Numbered from the stretch's first letter, positions 51,353 to 60,379 are shown. The stretch: 64,000 nucleotides of DNA from Curtobacterium sp. UNCCL20 (GCF_900101675.1 NZ_FNKG01000001.1:601368-665367), one strand, 5' to 3'. Numbers and translations: made by a program. The notes: generated by a model not told the origin, from the sequence alone.

Positions 51353-53245
51353 GTGACGTCGTCGGCCGGCGTCGAGCGCGCGGCCGGCCTGGGCGAGCGG
51401 CTCAGCGCCGCCTGGGGATCGTGGGGCCCGACGATGACCCGGAACGCCCGGCGGGTGGCGTTCGTCAGCGACCGGCACGGCACCCCCGAGGTGTTCGTGC
51501 AGGACGTCGTCGTGGAGGGGGCGCTGCCGGAGCCGGTGCGGATCCGGCTGTCCGAGGACCCGGTGATCCGGGTGACGTGGTCGTCCGACGGCGAGTGGCT
51601 CGCCGTGGCGATCGCCACCGACGGCGGCGTCAAGCAGCAGGTGTGGGTGGTCCGACCCGACGGCACGGACGCCGCGCAGATCGCCGGGTCCCGGTACCAG
51701 CACGCCGAGCTCGGCCCGTGGAGCCGCAGCGGACACCGCGTCGTCATCACGCTGCCGTCGACCGAGCCCGACCAGCCGGCCCGCGCGTACCTGGTCGACC
51801 CGGTCACCGGCGACCGCGACGACCTGGCGGTCGGGGAGCTCATCCACATCCTCGACCTCTCCGTCGAGGAACGGCTCGTGGTGCTCCGCGACGGACAGCG
51901 CGGCCAGGAGTTCGTCGTCGCCGTCGACCGGCTCACCGACGAGAGCCACGCCCTGCTGTCCGACCAGCCCGACGGCTCGGCGGAGATCGCCTTCCTGCGG
52001 CCCGCACCGGCGAGCGAGACCAGCCCGCTCGTCGCCTACGTCGCCACCGAGTCCGGTATGCCCCGGCGCGGGCTCATCGCCCAGCCGGTCGGACCGCACG
52101 GCTGGCGCGGCAAGCCCCGCTCGATCATCGAACGCCCGGACGCGGAGCTCGAGTCGCTCGACGCCGACGACGCTGGACGGACCCTGCTGCTCGGCTGGAA
52201 CGTCGACGGCCGGAGCGAACTCGACCTCATCAACACGCACGACGCCTCACGCACCGCGGTGCCGGACCTGCCCGGGGACGTCGTCACGGACCCGGTGCTC
52301 AGCCGCGACGGGCGCAGCGTCATCCTCGCCGTCGAGGGACCGACCCGCCCGCGGGAGCTCTGGCGGCTCGACACGAACGCGCTCACCTGGACCCGGGTGA
52401 CGGACGTGCCGGTGCTGCCGGACGAGCCCCTCGTCGAGCCGACCCTCGAGCGGTTCACCGCACGGGACGGACTGGAGATCACCGGGTGGCTCTACCGGGC
52501 CGTGGACCGGGCCACCCCCGAGCCGGCGGCCGACGATGCGGCCGGCACCGTTCCTCCCGGCCCGCGCAGCGCACTCGTCCACCTGCACGGCGGACCGGAG
52601 TCGCAGGAACGACCGACCTTCTCGCCGCAGCACCAGGCGCTCGCCGCGGCCGGCGTGACGGTGTTCGCGCCGAACATCCGCGGGTCCTCCGGGTACGGAC
52701 GCGAGTTCGTGCACGCCGACGACCTCGCGCTCCGCTGGAACGCCCTCGCCGACGTCGTCGACAGCGCACGGTTCCTGGTGTCGAACGGGTACGCGGACCG
52801 CTCCCGGGTCGCGGTCGAGGGCCGTTCGTACGGCGGGTACGCGACCCTCGCATCGCTGGCCTTCACGCCCGACGTGTTCGCCGCGGGTGTCGCGGTGTGC
52901 GGGATGAGCGACTTCGCGACGTTCTACCGGGACACCGAGCCGTGGATCGCCGTGGCCGCCGCGACGAAGTACGGCCACCCCGTCGACGACGCGGCGCTCC
53001 TCGCGTCCCTGTCGCCGATGCGCGCCGTCGACGACGTCACGGCGCCGCTGCTCGTCGTGCACGGGGAACTCGACACGAACGTGCCGGTCGGTGAGGCGCA
53101 CCAGGTGGTGGCGGCGCTCCGGGAACGATCGCACGACGTCGAGTACCTCGAGCTCGCGGGCGAGGGGCACGAGTACCGGCGGGCGTCGTCGCGCGCGCTG
53201 CTCGTGCGGCGCATGGTGGAGTTCGTGGCGGACCGGCTGCGCTGA
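51353..53245 (+). CDS. S9-family prolyl-oligopeptidase-like peptidase
   Basis: 630 aa from GTG 51353, chosen because GGAGG (51338-51342) lies 10 nt upstream; a GTG at 51326 overlapping the previous stop would add 9 residues. Residues 1-370 form a beta-propeller; the C-terminal alpha/beta-hydrolase has HLHGGPESQERP, Ser in EGRSYGGYA, Asp in HGELDTNVP and His in GEGHEYRR. No signal peptide, so it is cytoplasmic. NAGGN clusters also contain a peptidase gene, though of another family; here it may degrade or mature the product. Confidence 0.9.
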   Translation: MTSSAGVERAAGLGERLSAAWGSWGPTMTRNARRVAFVSDRHGTPEVFVQDVVVEGALPEPVRIRLSEDPVIRVTWSSDGEWLAVAIATDGGVKQQVWVVRPDGTDAAQIAGSRYQHAELGPWSRSGHRVVITLPSTEPDQPARAYLVDPVTGDRDDLAVGELIHILDLSVEERLVVLRDGQRGQEFVVAVDRLTDESHALLSDQPDGSAEIAFLRPAPASETSPLVAYVATESGMPRRGLIAQPVGPHGWRGKPRSIIERPDAELESLDADDAGRTLLLGWNVDGRSELDLINTHDASRTAVPDLPGDVVTDPVLSRDGRSVILAVEGPTRPRELWRLDTNALTWTRVTDVPVLPDEPLVEPTLERFTARDGLEITGWLYRAVDRATPEPAADDAAGTVPPGPRSALVHLHGGPESQERPTFSPQHQALAAAGVTVFAPNIRGSSGYGREFVHADDLALRWNALADVVDSARFLVSNGYADRSRVAVEGRSYGGYATLASLAFTPDVFAAGVAVCGMSDFATFYRDTEPWIAVAAATKYGHPVDDAALLASLSPMRAVDDVTAPLLVVHGELDTNVPVGEAHQVVAALRERSHDVEYLELAGEGHEYRRASSRALLVRRMVEFVADRLR

Positions 53246-53349
53246 GCGGGCGGGTCCGTCCGGTGCGAGGTCGCGGCGGAACCGCACCACGTCGCGTCAC
53301 GCAGGGCAACGATGCGGGTCCTGTCGATCCGCGGTCGCAGGATGGGACC

Positions 53350-54273
53350 ATGACCACCAGTGCCCCGGTTCCCGACCTCGTCCGACCCGGCGAGGTCGCC
53401 CTCACGTCAGCCACGGACGTCGACGACGTGCGCGAGGTCGTCGACCGGGCACGGAACCGGTACCTTGCGGCCGTCGTCGCCGACACCACGAGCTGGGCGG
53501 ACGGCGAACGGCGCCGGTTGGAGGACCTCGGGTTCCGCGGCGGTGACCCGCGCGGCGAGGCGGTCCGGACGCTCGACCTCACGATCGCCGACGACGGGAC
53601 GCCGACTCGCCTGCTCGACAACCCCTCGCTCGCCTCGCTCAACGGGGAGCACGCCCGGTTCGCCGAGCGCCGGGGCGAGATCGCGCGGTACCAGCCGGAC
53701 GTGTCGGTGTGGACCGGGATCCCGGAGCGGCCGACCGACCAGGACTGGGATGACGTCCGCGCGTTGCTCGGCTCCGGGGCGGTCTTCGGCGTCGGCGCCT
53801 CGGCGGTGGTGCCCGCGGGCTGGAACACCGCCCCGGGAGCCGGCGGCGTGCAGCTCACCGGCGAGGCCATCGAGGGCGCTCCCGACCCGGAGGCGATCGA
53901 GCTCACCCCGGACGACGTCCCCGAGATCCTCGAGCTCATCGCCCGGACGAAGCCCGGACCGTTCCTACCCCGCACGATCGAACTCGGGCGGTACATCGGC
54001 GTCCGGCGCGAGGGGCGGCTCATCGCGATGGCCGGGGAGCGCCTGCACCCGCCGGGATGGACCGAGATCAGCGCCGTGTGCACCGACGAGGCATTCCGCG
54101 GGCAGGGACTCGGTCGGCGTCTGGTGCTCGCGGTCGCGCACGGCATCCGGGAGCGCGGCGAGGTCCCGCTCATGCACGCCGCGGCCGGCAACACCGGGGC
54201 GATCGGCCTGTACCGGCACCTCGGGTTCCGGCTGCGGGACCGTGGAGCGCCGCGGTTCGTGCGGATTCCGTGA
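53350..54273 (+). CDS. GNAT-family N-acetyltransferase
   Basis: 307 aa. The first 180 residues have no clear motif; the C-terminal GNAT fold (about 185-307) shows ISAVCTDEAFRGQGLGRRLV, the acetyl-CoA pyrophosphate loop, and AAGNTGAIGLYRHLGF. It is FR47-like. CAGGAT lies 6 nt before the ATG (leaderless). As the next gene after ligase, amidotransferase and peptidase, it could acetylate a dipeptide amine; this is inference. Confidence 0.85.
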   Translation: MTTSAPVPDLVRPGEVALTSATDVDDVREVVDRARNRYLAAVVADTTSWADGERRRLEDLGFRGGDPRGEAVRTLDLTIADDGTPTRLLDNPSLASLNGEHARFAERRGEIARYQPDVSVWTGIPERPTDQDWDDVRALLGSGAVFGVGASAVVPAGWNTAPGAGGVQLTGEAIEGAPDPEAIELTPDDVPEILELIARTKPGPFLPRTIELGRYIGVRREGRLIAMAGERLHPPGWTEISAVCTDEAFRGQGLGRRLVLAVAHGIRERGEVPLMHAAAGNTGAIGLYRHLGFRLRDRGAPRFVRIP

Positions 54274-54326
54274 CGATCGGCGTCCCCGGTACGTCTGTCC
54301 AGTGAAGGCAGACGACCGAGGGATGC

Positions 54327-54686
54327 ATGGACCACCAGCACGACACCGCCGACACGGCCACCGGAGACCGCCGGTGCGACAGCACGTTCGACCGCTGGGG
54401 GTGTGGGCTGCCCGCGGGCCACGACGGCCCGCACGTCTCGCGCGACGACGTCGAGCGGGTCGAGTGGAACGACCGTGCAGCTGGTCGGCGATTGCGGCAC
54501 CTCACGGGGACCGGGCGGGGAACCCCTGCCGGAAGGCGTTCGGCACCCGTCCCGGAGGAGCCCGATCAGGCGCGTGGGGACGACGACGGCTGCAGTCCGT
54601 CGAGCTCCGGAGCGGGATCGCCGAGGACCGCGCGGGCGAGCGCATCGCCGAGGAGCGGCCCCATGGTGAGCCCGGCGGCGCCGTAG
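54327..54686 (+). CDS. Possible small Cys-containing protein (3' end doubtful)
   Basis: 119 aa as read, but only about the first 55 residues look like protein: MDHQHDTADTATGDRRCDST then FDRWGCGLPAGHDGPHVSRD, with three His and two Cys in a possible metal site. The CGLPAGHDGPH stretch is a pattern seen in small actinobacterial proteins. The rest is Arg/Pro/Ser-rich and overlaps the convergent oxidase by 121 nt, so a frameshift or an earlier real end is possible. Confidence 0.35.
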   Translation: MDHQHDTADTATGDRRCDSTFDRWGCGLPAGHDGPHVSRDDVERVEWNDRAAGRRLRHLTGTGRGTPAGRRSAPVPEEPDQARGDDDGCSPSSSGAGSPRTARASASPRSGPMVSPAAP

Positions 54687-55675
54687 CCCGTCGCGACGAA
54701 CAGGCCGTCGTGGCCGGGGACCGCGCCGACGATCGGCATCGCGTCGTCCGGCAGCGGACGGAGGCCGACCCGGGTCTCGAGGACCGTGGCGTCGGCGAGC
54801 CCGGGTGCGATCGACAGGGCGTCCCGCAGCACCTGGAGCTGCCCGGCCGCCGTCACGCGGGCATCGAACCCGCTGCCGGTCTCCCGCGTGGCACCCACCG
54901 CGATCCGGGACCCGTCGAAGGCCACCAGGTAGTGGTGCGACATCGGGTGCACCGAGGGCCAGTGCGTCGTGTCCACGCCCGGGAGCGTGAGGTGCGTGAT
55001 CTGCCCGCGCTGCGGAGCCACCGGCACGGACAGACCCAGGGCGCCGAGCAGGTCGTTCGTCCAGGCGCCGCCCGCCACGACCACCGCGTCGGCGGACAGG
55101 ACGTCGTCGTCGACGCGCACCCGGCGGTCGTCCAGCAGCACCGCGTGTCCCCGGCGTCGGACACCGCCGAGCCGTTCACCGGCGTCCAGCAGCGCATCCC
55201 GGACCGTCCGCCCGTCGACCCGACCGCCGCCCTCGATCCAGAGCGCATCGAGCCCGGACGCCAGCGGCGGGAACAGTGCACGCGCACGGTCCCCGCCGAT
55301 CCGCTCGACCCGGCCGACGACCTCCGGCTCGGCCGCCCGACGCCGCTCGACCCGCTCCTCGGCCGCGTCCACCTGCGCCGGGTCCGCGTTGACCACGAGC
55401 GCGCCGCTCCGCCGGTGGTCCGTGCGGGTGACGCCGACCTCGGCCAGTCGCGCGAGCAGTTCCGGCCAGAAGGCGGCCCCACGGACGTACCGGTCGGCGA
55501 AGGGCCCCTCGACCGCGGACGACCACGGCTGCAGGATGCCGGCGCTCGCCGCGGTGGCCTGCCCCGCGGCTCCGTCGTCCACCAGGGTGACCGGAGCCCC
55601 GCGTCGCGCGAGGGCGAAGAACGTGCTGGCACCGGCGATGCCCGAGCCGATGACGAGCGTGGAACGTGATGCCAT
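54566..55675 (-). CDS. FAD-dependent oxidoreductase, D-amino-acid-oxidase/glycine-oxidase-like (DAO family)
   Basis: 369 aa from ATG 55675. N-terminal LVIGSGIAGASTFFALARRG binds FAD; C-terminal VGLRPLPDDAMPIVGAVPGH and VATGYGAAGLTMGPLLGDALA are DAO-family motifs. Substrate unknown, probably a D-amino acid or N-methylated amine. It is monocistronic and convergent with the small gene at 54327. Confidence 0.87.
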   Translation of the reverse strand: MASRSTLVIGSGIAGASTFFALARRGAPVTLVDDGAAGQATAASAGILQPWSSAVEGPFADRYVRGAAFWPELLARLAEVGVTRTDHRRSGALVVNADPAQVDAAEERVERRRAAEPEVVGRVERIGGDRARALFPPLASGLDALWIEGGGRVDGRTVRDALLDAGERLGGVRRRGHAVLLDDRRVRVDDDVLSADAVVVAGGAWTNDLLGALGLSVPVAPQRGQITHLTLPGVDTTHWPSVHPMSHHYLVAFDGSRIAVGATRETGSGFDARVTAAGQLQVLRDALSIAPGLADATVLETRVGLRPLPDDAMPIVGAVPGHDGLFVATGYGAAGLTMGPLLGDALARAVLGDPAPELDGLQPSSSPRA

Positions 55676-55799
55676 CCCTCGATTGTCCCCTGCCCCTTCG
55701 GGGGGTTGACCCACCCGAGCGCCCCTCCGCACACTGACTGGCGTCGTGTCAGGGTGACGGTGCCGGGGAGCGCCGTGCCGGGACCAGGAGGAGCACATC

Positions 55800-56780
55800 G
55801 TGCGGACGTCGTCCGTGACCGCCGGGGCGGTCGCACTCGGGATCGCGCTGCTCGCGGTCGTCACTTCCCTCGGCAGCGGGAGCGCCGCGGCTGCGCCGAC
55901 CTGTCGGGGCGATCGGATCACCGTCGCCGACCTGGCGAGCGGGTGCGCGGTGTCCACCGGGACCGTCGTCCTGCCGGACGGTCGCCGGTTCGCCGTGCCC
56001 GCCGCCGGTGTGACCGTCTCGGCGCTGCCGCTCGGGGCCGCGGGCACGAGCGACGCCGGGGACGTGTCGATCACGAACGCCGGCCGCGCCGGGCTCGCGG
56101 TCCGGGTCGACGACGTCTGGAAGGGTTCGGCCGCCGCGGTCCGCCAGGAACGGGACGCCCTGCGCTCCCGCCTGGCCGCCACGCCGCAGGCCGCGACGAC
56201 CACGACCGCCACGAAGCCCTCGAGCTGCACGAACAAGTCCTTCGCGAAGCTCGGCTTCACGTGGAGGGTCCCGGTGAGCTGGAGCTACAACCCGGCCGGG
56301 CAGAAGGTATCCGGCGCGTCCACGATCCGTGCGGGTGCGGATGCATGGACCGGCGGGATCGCTGCCTGCTCGAAGAAGATCACCACGACCGCCGCGGAGC
56401 GCCTCGTCGGGAACACCACCCAGGCGAGCGGCGTCACCGCAGCCGGTGGGTGCGGTGCGTCGAGCGGGACGAGCGTCGTCGGCTGGGGTGCACTGCCGAA
56501 GAACACGCTCGCGGTGACGTGCGTGTGGTCCCGGTCCGGCGCCGCCGTCGAGGTGGACCAGCGCTACACGACGGCGCAGCAGTGGTCGACCGCATCGACC
56601 TGCTCGGGGCCCCGGTTCGACCTGCGCGGGGTCGCGACGCACGAGTGGGGCCACGCGTTCGGCCTCGGGCACACGGCGCAGAGCAGCGGACTCGTGATGC
56701 GGCCGGCGTCGACCACGTGTGACACCGGGCAGCGCACGCTCGGCCTCGGTGACGTGCTCGGCATCGACTCGCTGTACTAG
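55800..56780 (+). CDS. Secreted metzincin/matrixin-type metalloprotease
   Basis: 326 aa, GTG start with AGGAGG 7 nt upstream. Signal peptide about 1-32 ending ASAAAAP-like (SGSAAAAPTC). The zinc site HEWGHAFGLGH (His281, Glu282, His285, Gly288, His291) fits HExxHxxGxxH, followed by a Met-turn candidate LVMRPA. Several Cys residues in the mature part suggest disulfides. The 100-residue region before the catalytic domain may be a propeptide; its lone CRGD near residue 35 might act as a cysteine switch (speculative). Confidence 0.87.
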   Translation: MRTSSVTAGAVALGIALLAVVTSLGSGSAAAAPTCRGDRITVADLASGCAVSTGTVVLPDGRRFAVPAAGVTVSALPLGAAGTSDAGDVSITNAGRAGLAVRVDDVWKGSAAAVRQERDALRSRLAATPQAATTTTATKPSSCTNKSFAKLGFTWRVPVSWSYNPAGQKVSGASTIRAGADAWTGGIAACSKKITTTAAERLVGNTTQASGVTAAGGCGASSGTSVVGWGALPKNTLAVTCVWSRSGAAVEVDQRYTTAQQWSTASTCSGPRFDLRGVATHEWGHAFGLGHTAQSSGLVMRPASTTCDTGQRTLGLGDVLGIDSLY

Positions 56781-56814
56781 AGCGGGAGTCCAGCGGGCTC
56801 GATCGTCGATTCTC

Positions 56815-56820
56815 TAGGAT
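56815..56820 (+). promoter_or_regulatory. Leaderless promoter -10 of the GntR gene
   Basis: TAGGAT ends 6 nt before the ATG at 56827. It lies inside the partly symmetric TCGATTCTCTAGGATCGA, a possible autoregulatory site. Confidence 0.6.
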
Positions 56821-56826
56821 CGACAC

Positions 56827-57543
56827 ATGTCGATGACCATGCCGGGCTTCGGGACGGAGCGGATCACCCAGCTCGGACTGCGGGACCGTGTCTACGACCG
56901 GGTGCTCGAGGTCCTGATGGGGCACGACGTCGAACCGGGCATGCGGCTCTCGATCGACGGCCTCGCCCGGACCCTCGGGGTGTCCCCGACGCCGGTGCGC
57001 GAGGCGCTCGTGCAGCTCGAGCGGACCGGGCTCGTCACCCGTGAGGCGAACAAGGGGTACCGCGTCTCGCCACCGCTCGCCGGGGACCAGCTCGAGGCGC
57101 TGTTCGACGCCCGGCTGATCGTGGAGAGCGGAGCCGTCGAGCTCGCGGCCCGCGGCGACGTGGAGGGACTGCGTGCTCGGCTGGAGGTGGCACTCGACGA
57201 GCAGGCCGCGGTCGCGCGGGAGGTCGCGGCCGTGGGTGTCGAGGCGGCGTCGGAGGAACTGATGGCCCGGTTCTTCCGGAGCGACTGGCAGTTCCACCAG
57301 CTCATCTTCGACGCGACGCGGAACCCGTTCCTCGAGGAGATGTCCGAGATCATCACGACCCGCGTGCACCGGATGCGCCAGATCGTCGAGGGCGGCGGGG
57401 ACGACACCGACCGTGCCGTGCACGAGCACCGGGCGATCCTCGAGGCGCTGGCCGCGGACCCGGCGTCGGCGGTCTCGGCGATGCGCGTGCACATCGACGC
57501 GGTCCGGCTGCGGTCGCGGGCCGACGCTTCCCACACCGGATAG
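56827..57543 (+). CDS. GntR-family regulator, FadR subfamily (FCD domain)
   Basis: 238 aa. Winged helix (about 18-75: LRDRVYDRVLEVLMGHDVEP, LARTLGVSPTPVREALVQLE) and all-helical FCD domain (DARLIVESGAVELAA, FHQLIFDATRNPFL, HEHRAILEALAA) with His/Asp metal or ligand residues. It precedes the sugar catabolic operon in the same direction and likely controls it through the palindrome at 57580. Confidence 0.92.
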   Translation: MSMTMPGFGTERITQLGLRDRVYDRVLEVLMGHDVEPGMRLSIDGLARTLGVSPTPVREALVQLERTGLVTREANKGYRVSPPLAGDQLEALFDARLIVESGAVELAARGDVEGLRARLEVALDEQAAVAREVAAVGVEAASEELMARFFRSDWQFHQLIFDATRNPFLEEMSEIITTRVHRMRQIVEGGGDDTDRAVHEHRAILEALAADPASAVSAMRVHIDAVRLRSRADASHTG

Positions 57544-57579
57544 CGCGGGCGGGGTTGCGCTAGGTCGCCGTGCGAGTAT

Positions 57580-57595
57580 CTTTCCTATAGGAAAG
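57580..57595. promoter_or_regulatory. Perfect 16-bp palindrome upstream of the catabolic operon
   Basis: CTTTCCTATAGGAAAG lies 40 nt before the operon's first GTG; TATAGG or the overlapping CCTATA could serve as a -10. Likely GntR operator. Confidence 0.75.
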
Positions 57596-57634
57596 AGGTT
57601 CATCGCCGAACCGAGACATGCAAGGGAGCATTCC

Positions 57635-58633
57635 GTGAGCACACCACAGGACTGGGTCGGCCAGGACTGGAACCCCGAGACGTGGACGGCCGAGACGTGG
57701 CCGATCGCCACGTGCCTGCACGGGTTCCCGCCGGTCACCCGCGACGGCGTCCCGCTGCACGACGCCGACCCGGAGGTCTGGGACGAGGTCTTCGCGCAGA
57801 TCGAGGCCGTCGGGTTCTCGCTCGCCGAACTCGCCGACAGCCACATCCGCCCCGCCGACCTCGAGCGGTCCCGCCGCGACGAGCTGTTCGCGATCGCGAA
57901 GGCCCACGGCGTCGGCATCCCCTCCGTGCACCTGCAGCGCCGGAGCGTCATCCAGCCCGGGCACGAGGAGGACAACCTCGCGTACGCGCACCGCACGATC
58001 GACGCGGCCGCCGAGTGGGGCATGCAGGTCTTCTCGACCGGCCTCCACCAGCCCTTCACCGACGACCAGAAGCGCGCCCTCTGGTTCTGGACGGCCCAGG
58101 GGCCGAAGGACCCGGACGACCCGGAGGTCTGGAAGGCGGCGGTCTCGCGGCTCCGTGAACTCGGCGAGCACGCCGCGAGCGTCGGCCTGCCGATGGCCCT
58201 CGAGCTGTACGAGGACACCTACCTCGGCACTGCCGACAGTGCCGTCCGCCTCGTCGAGGAGATCGGTCTCGACAACGTCGGCCTGAACGCCGACGTCGCG
58301 AACCTCATCCGCCTGCACCGCCCGGTGGAGGACTGGAAGGAGCTCTTCGCGAAGACCCTCCCGTACACGAACTACCTCCACGTGAAGAACTACACGCGGG
58401 ACGAGGCCGGCGACGGCAGCTGGGCGACGAGCGTGCCGAGCACCATGGAGACCGGCCTCATCAACTACCGCCAGGTCCTCCGCGACGCGGTCGCCGACGG
58501 GTTCCGCGGCATCGTCATGACCGAGCAGTACGGCGGGGACAGCCTCGGCGTCTGCGCCACCAACCAGCAGTACATCCGTTCCGTCCTCGCCACCTCGGTG
58601 GTCGGGGCGACGAAGCAAGGAGCAACTCGATGA
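57635..58633 (+). CDS. Sugar phosphate isomerase/epimerase-like TIM-barrel protein
   Basis: 332 aa from GTG 57635 with AAGGGAG about 8 nt upstream. AP-endonuclease-2/xylose-isomerase-like fold: FSLAELADSHIRP, GIPSVHLQRR, MALELYEDTYLG (metal Glu), GLNADVANLIRLH, NYLHVKNYTRDE and MTEQYGGDS provide the usual Glu/Asp/His metal ligands. It would interconvert ketose and aldose or epimers in the pathway below. The stop overlaps the next ATG by 4 nt. Confidence 0.85.
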   Translation: MSTPQDWVGQDWNPETWTAETWPIATCLHGFPPVTRDGVPLHDADPEVWDEVFAQIEAVGFSLAELADSHIRPADLERSRRDELFAIAKAHGVGIPSVHLQRRSVIQPGHEEDNLAYAHRTIDAAAEWGMQVFSTGLHQPFTDDQKRALWFWTAQGPKDPDDPEVWKAAVSRLRELGEHAASVGLPMALELYEDTYLGTADSAVRLVEEIGLDNVGLNADVANLIRLHRPVEDWKELFAKTLPYTNYLHVKNYTRDEAGDGSWATSVPSTMETGLINYRQVLRDAVADGFRGIVMTEQYGGDSLGVCATNQQYIRSVLATSVVGATKQGATR

Positions 58634-59583
58634 GCACCCTCGACATCGCCGTCGTCGGGTCCGGGTACATGGGCGGCGGGATCGCCCAGGTCCTCGCCCT
58701 CGCCGGCCACACCGTCCGCATCGCCGACGTCTCGGCGGAGATCGCGCACCAGAACCTCGAGCGGCTGATCGGGGAGACCGAGCAGTTCGTCGCCGACGGG
58801 CTGTTCCCGCAGGACGCCGTCGAGCGGGTCCGTGCCCACCTCAGCGCCGCCGAGTCGATCGAGGCCGCCGTCGCGACCGCCGACTTCATCGAGGAGGCCG
58901 TCCCCGAGAAGCTCGAGATCAAGCACGCGACCCTCCGCCGCATCAGCGAGGCCGCGCGTCCGGACGCCGTGATCGGGTCGAACACGTCGACGATCCTCAT
59001 CGAGTCCCTCGCCGAAGCCGTCACCGGACCGGAGCGGTTCCTCGGGGTGCACTTCTCGAACCCGGCGCCGTTCATCCCCGGCGTCGAACTCATCCCGCAC
59101 CCCACCACGAACGACCACGCCGTCTCGGTCGCCGAGACGGTCGTCGCGGCCACCGGCAAGCAGTCGGCGCGCGTGCAGGACTCGACCGGGTTCGTCCTCA
59201 ATCGCCTGCAGTACGCGCTGTTCGAGGAAGCCACCAAGATCGCCGACGAGGGCATCGCCAGCCCCGACGACATCGACACGATCGTCCGCACCACGTTCGG
59301 CTTCCGCCTGCCGTTCTTCGGTCCGTTCGCCATCGCCGACATGGCGGGGCTCGACGTCTACGCGTTCTGCTTCGAGTCGCTCCAGACCCGCTGGCCCGAG
59401 CGCTTCGCCACCCCGGCCTCCCTGCAGCAGCACGTCGACGCCGGTGAGCTCGGCACGAAGTCCGGCGCCGGGTACCTCCAGGTACCGGCCGACCGCACGC
59501 CGGAGCTCGTCGCCTACCGGAACAAGGCCTACGTCGCGATGCAGAAGCTCCTCGACGACCTCGGCCCCGCGCCGATCCACTGA
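58630..59583 (+). CDS. 3-hydroxyacyl-CoA-dehydrogenase-family NAD-dependent oxidoreductase
   Basis: 317 aa. Rossmann motif IAVVGSGYMGGGIAQVLALA; catalytic His in LGVHFSNPAPFIPGVELI; C-terminal helical 3HCDH domain with GELGTKSGAGYL. Members of this fold without a hydratase partner, such as L-gulonate 3-dehydrogenase, oxidise sugar acids; with sugar genes on both sides that is more likely than fatty-acid oxidation. Confidence 0.87.
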   Translation: MSTLDIAVVGSGYMGGGIAQVLALAGHTVRIADVSAEIAHQNLERLIGETEQFVADGLFPQDAVERVRAHLSAAESIEAAVATADFIEEAVPEKLEIKHATLRRISEAARPDAVIGSNTSTILIESLAEAVTGPERFLGVHFSNPAPFIPGVELIPHPTTNDHAVSVAETVVAATGKQSARVQDSTGFVLNRLQYALFEEATKIADEGIASPDDIDTIVRTTFGFRLPFFGPFAIADMAGLDVYAFCFESLQTRWPERFATPASLQQHVDAGELGTKSGAGYLQVPADRTPELVAYRNKAYVAMQKLLDDLGPAPIH

Positions 59584-59617
59584 GACGAACGAGAAGAAGG
59601 ACCAGGGGAGCCCGACC

Positions 59618-60379
59618 ATGAGCAACCAGGACCACACCGTCGTCCTCACCGGTGCCGCCTCACCGCGCGGCATCGGCCGGGCGACCGCCCACCACCTCGC
59701 CGAGGCGGGCTGGAACGTCGGCATCATCGACCTCGACCAGGCGGCCAGCGAGGCCGTCGCCGCCGAGGTGCGCGAGCAGCACGGCGTGCAGGCCGCCGGC
59801 GCCGGGGCGAACGTCGCCGACGAGGCCGCCGTCCGCGCGGCGTTCGACACGCTCGAGTCGCAGCTGCCGCCCGTCGCCGCCCTCGTGAACCTCGCCGGGG
59901 TGTCGTCGGCGCACGCCTACCTCGACCTGCCCGAGGGGGAGTGGCACCGCGTGCTGTCGATCAACCTCGACGGCGTGCACTTCGCGAGCCTCCGGGCGGC
60001 GGAGTCGATGGTGCGGAACGGGTACGGCCGCATCGTCAACCTGTCGTCCGTCTCCGCCCAGCGCGGCGGCGGCACCTTCAGCAAGACGCCGTACACGGTC
60101 GCCAAGGCGGGCGTGATCGGACTGACCCGGGGGCTCGCCCGTGAGCTCGGCCCGCTCGGCGTCACCGTGAACGCCATCGCGCCGGGTCCCATCGACACCG
60201 ACATCATGGGCGGCACGCTGTCCGAGGAGCGCAAGGCCGAGATGGCCGCCGACGGGGTCCTGCCCCGGATCGGCACGCCCCGGGACATCGCCGCGGCGAT
60301 CGCCTACCTCGTCGGCGAGGACGCCGGGTTCGTCACCGGCCAGACGCTCAACGTCGACGGCGGCCTGTACATGCACTGA
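59618..60379 (+). CDS. Short-chain dehydrogenase/reductase
   Basis: 253 aa classical SDR. Cofactor motif TGAASPRGIGRA, NLAGVSS, catalytic Ser in NLSSVSAQ, Tyr159-x3-Lys163 (YTVAK) and GPIDTDIMGG. AGGGGAG lies about 8 nt before the ATG. Probably oxidises or reduces a sugar or polyol in the operon. Confidence 0.9.
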   Translation: MSNQDHTVVLTGAASPRGIGRATAHHLAEAGWNVGIIDLDQAASEAVAAEVREQHGVQAAGAGANVADEAAVRAAFDTLESQLPPVAALVNLAGVSSAHAYLDLPEGEWHRVLSINLDGVHFASLRAAESMVRNGYGRIVNLSSVSAQRGGGTFSKTPYTVAKAGVIGLTRGLARELGPLGVTVNAIAPGPIDTDIMGGTLSEERKAEMAADGVLPRIGTPRDIAAAIAYLVGEDAGFVTGQTLNVDGGLYMH

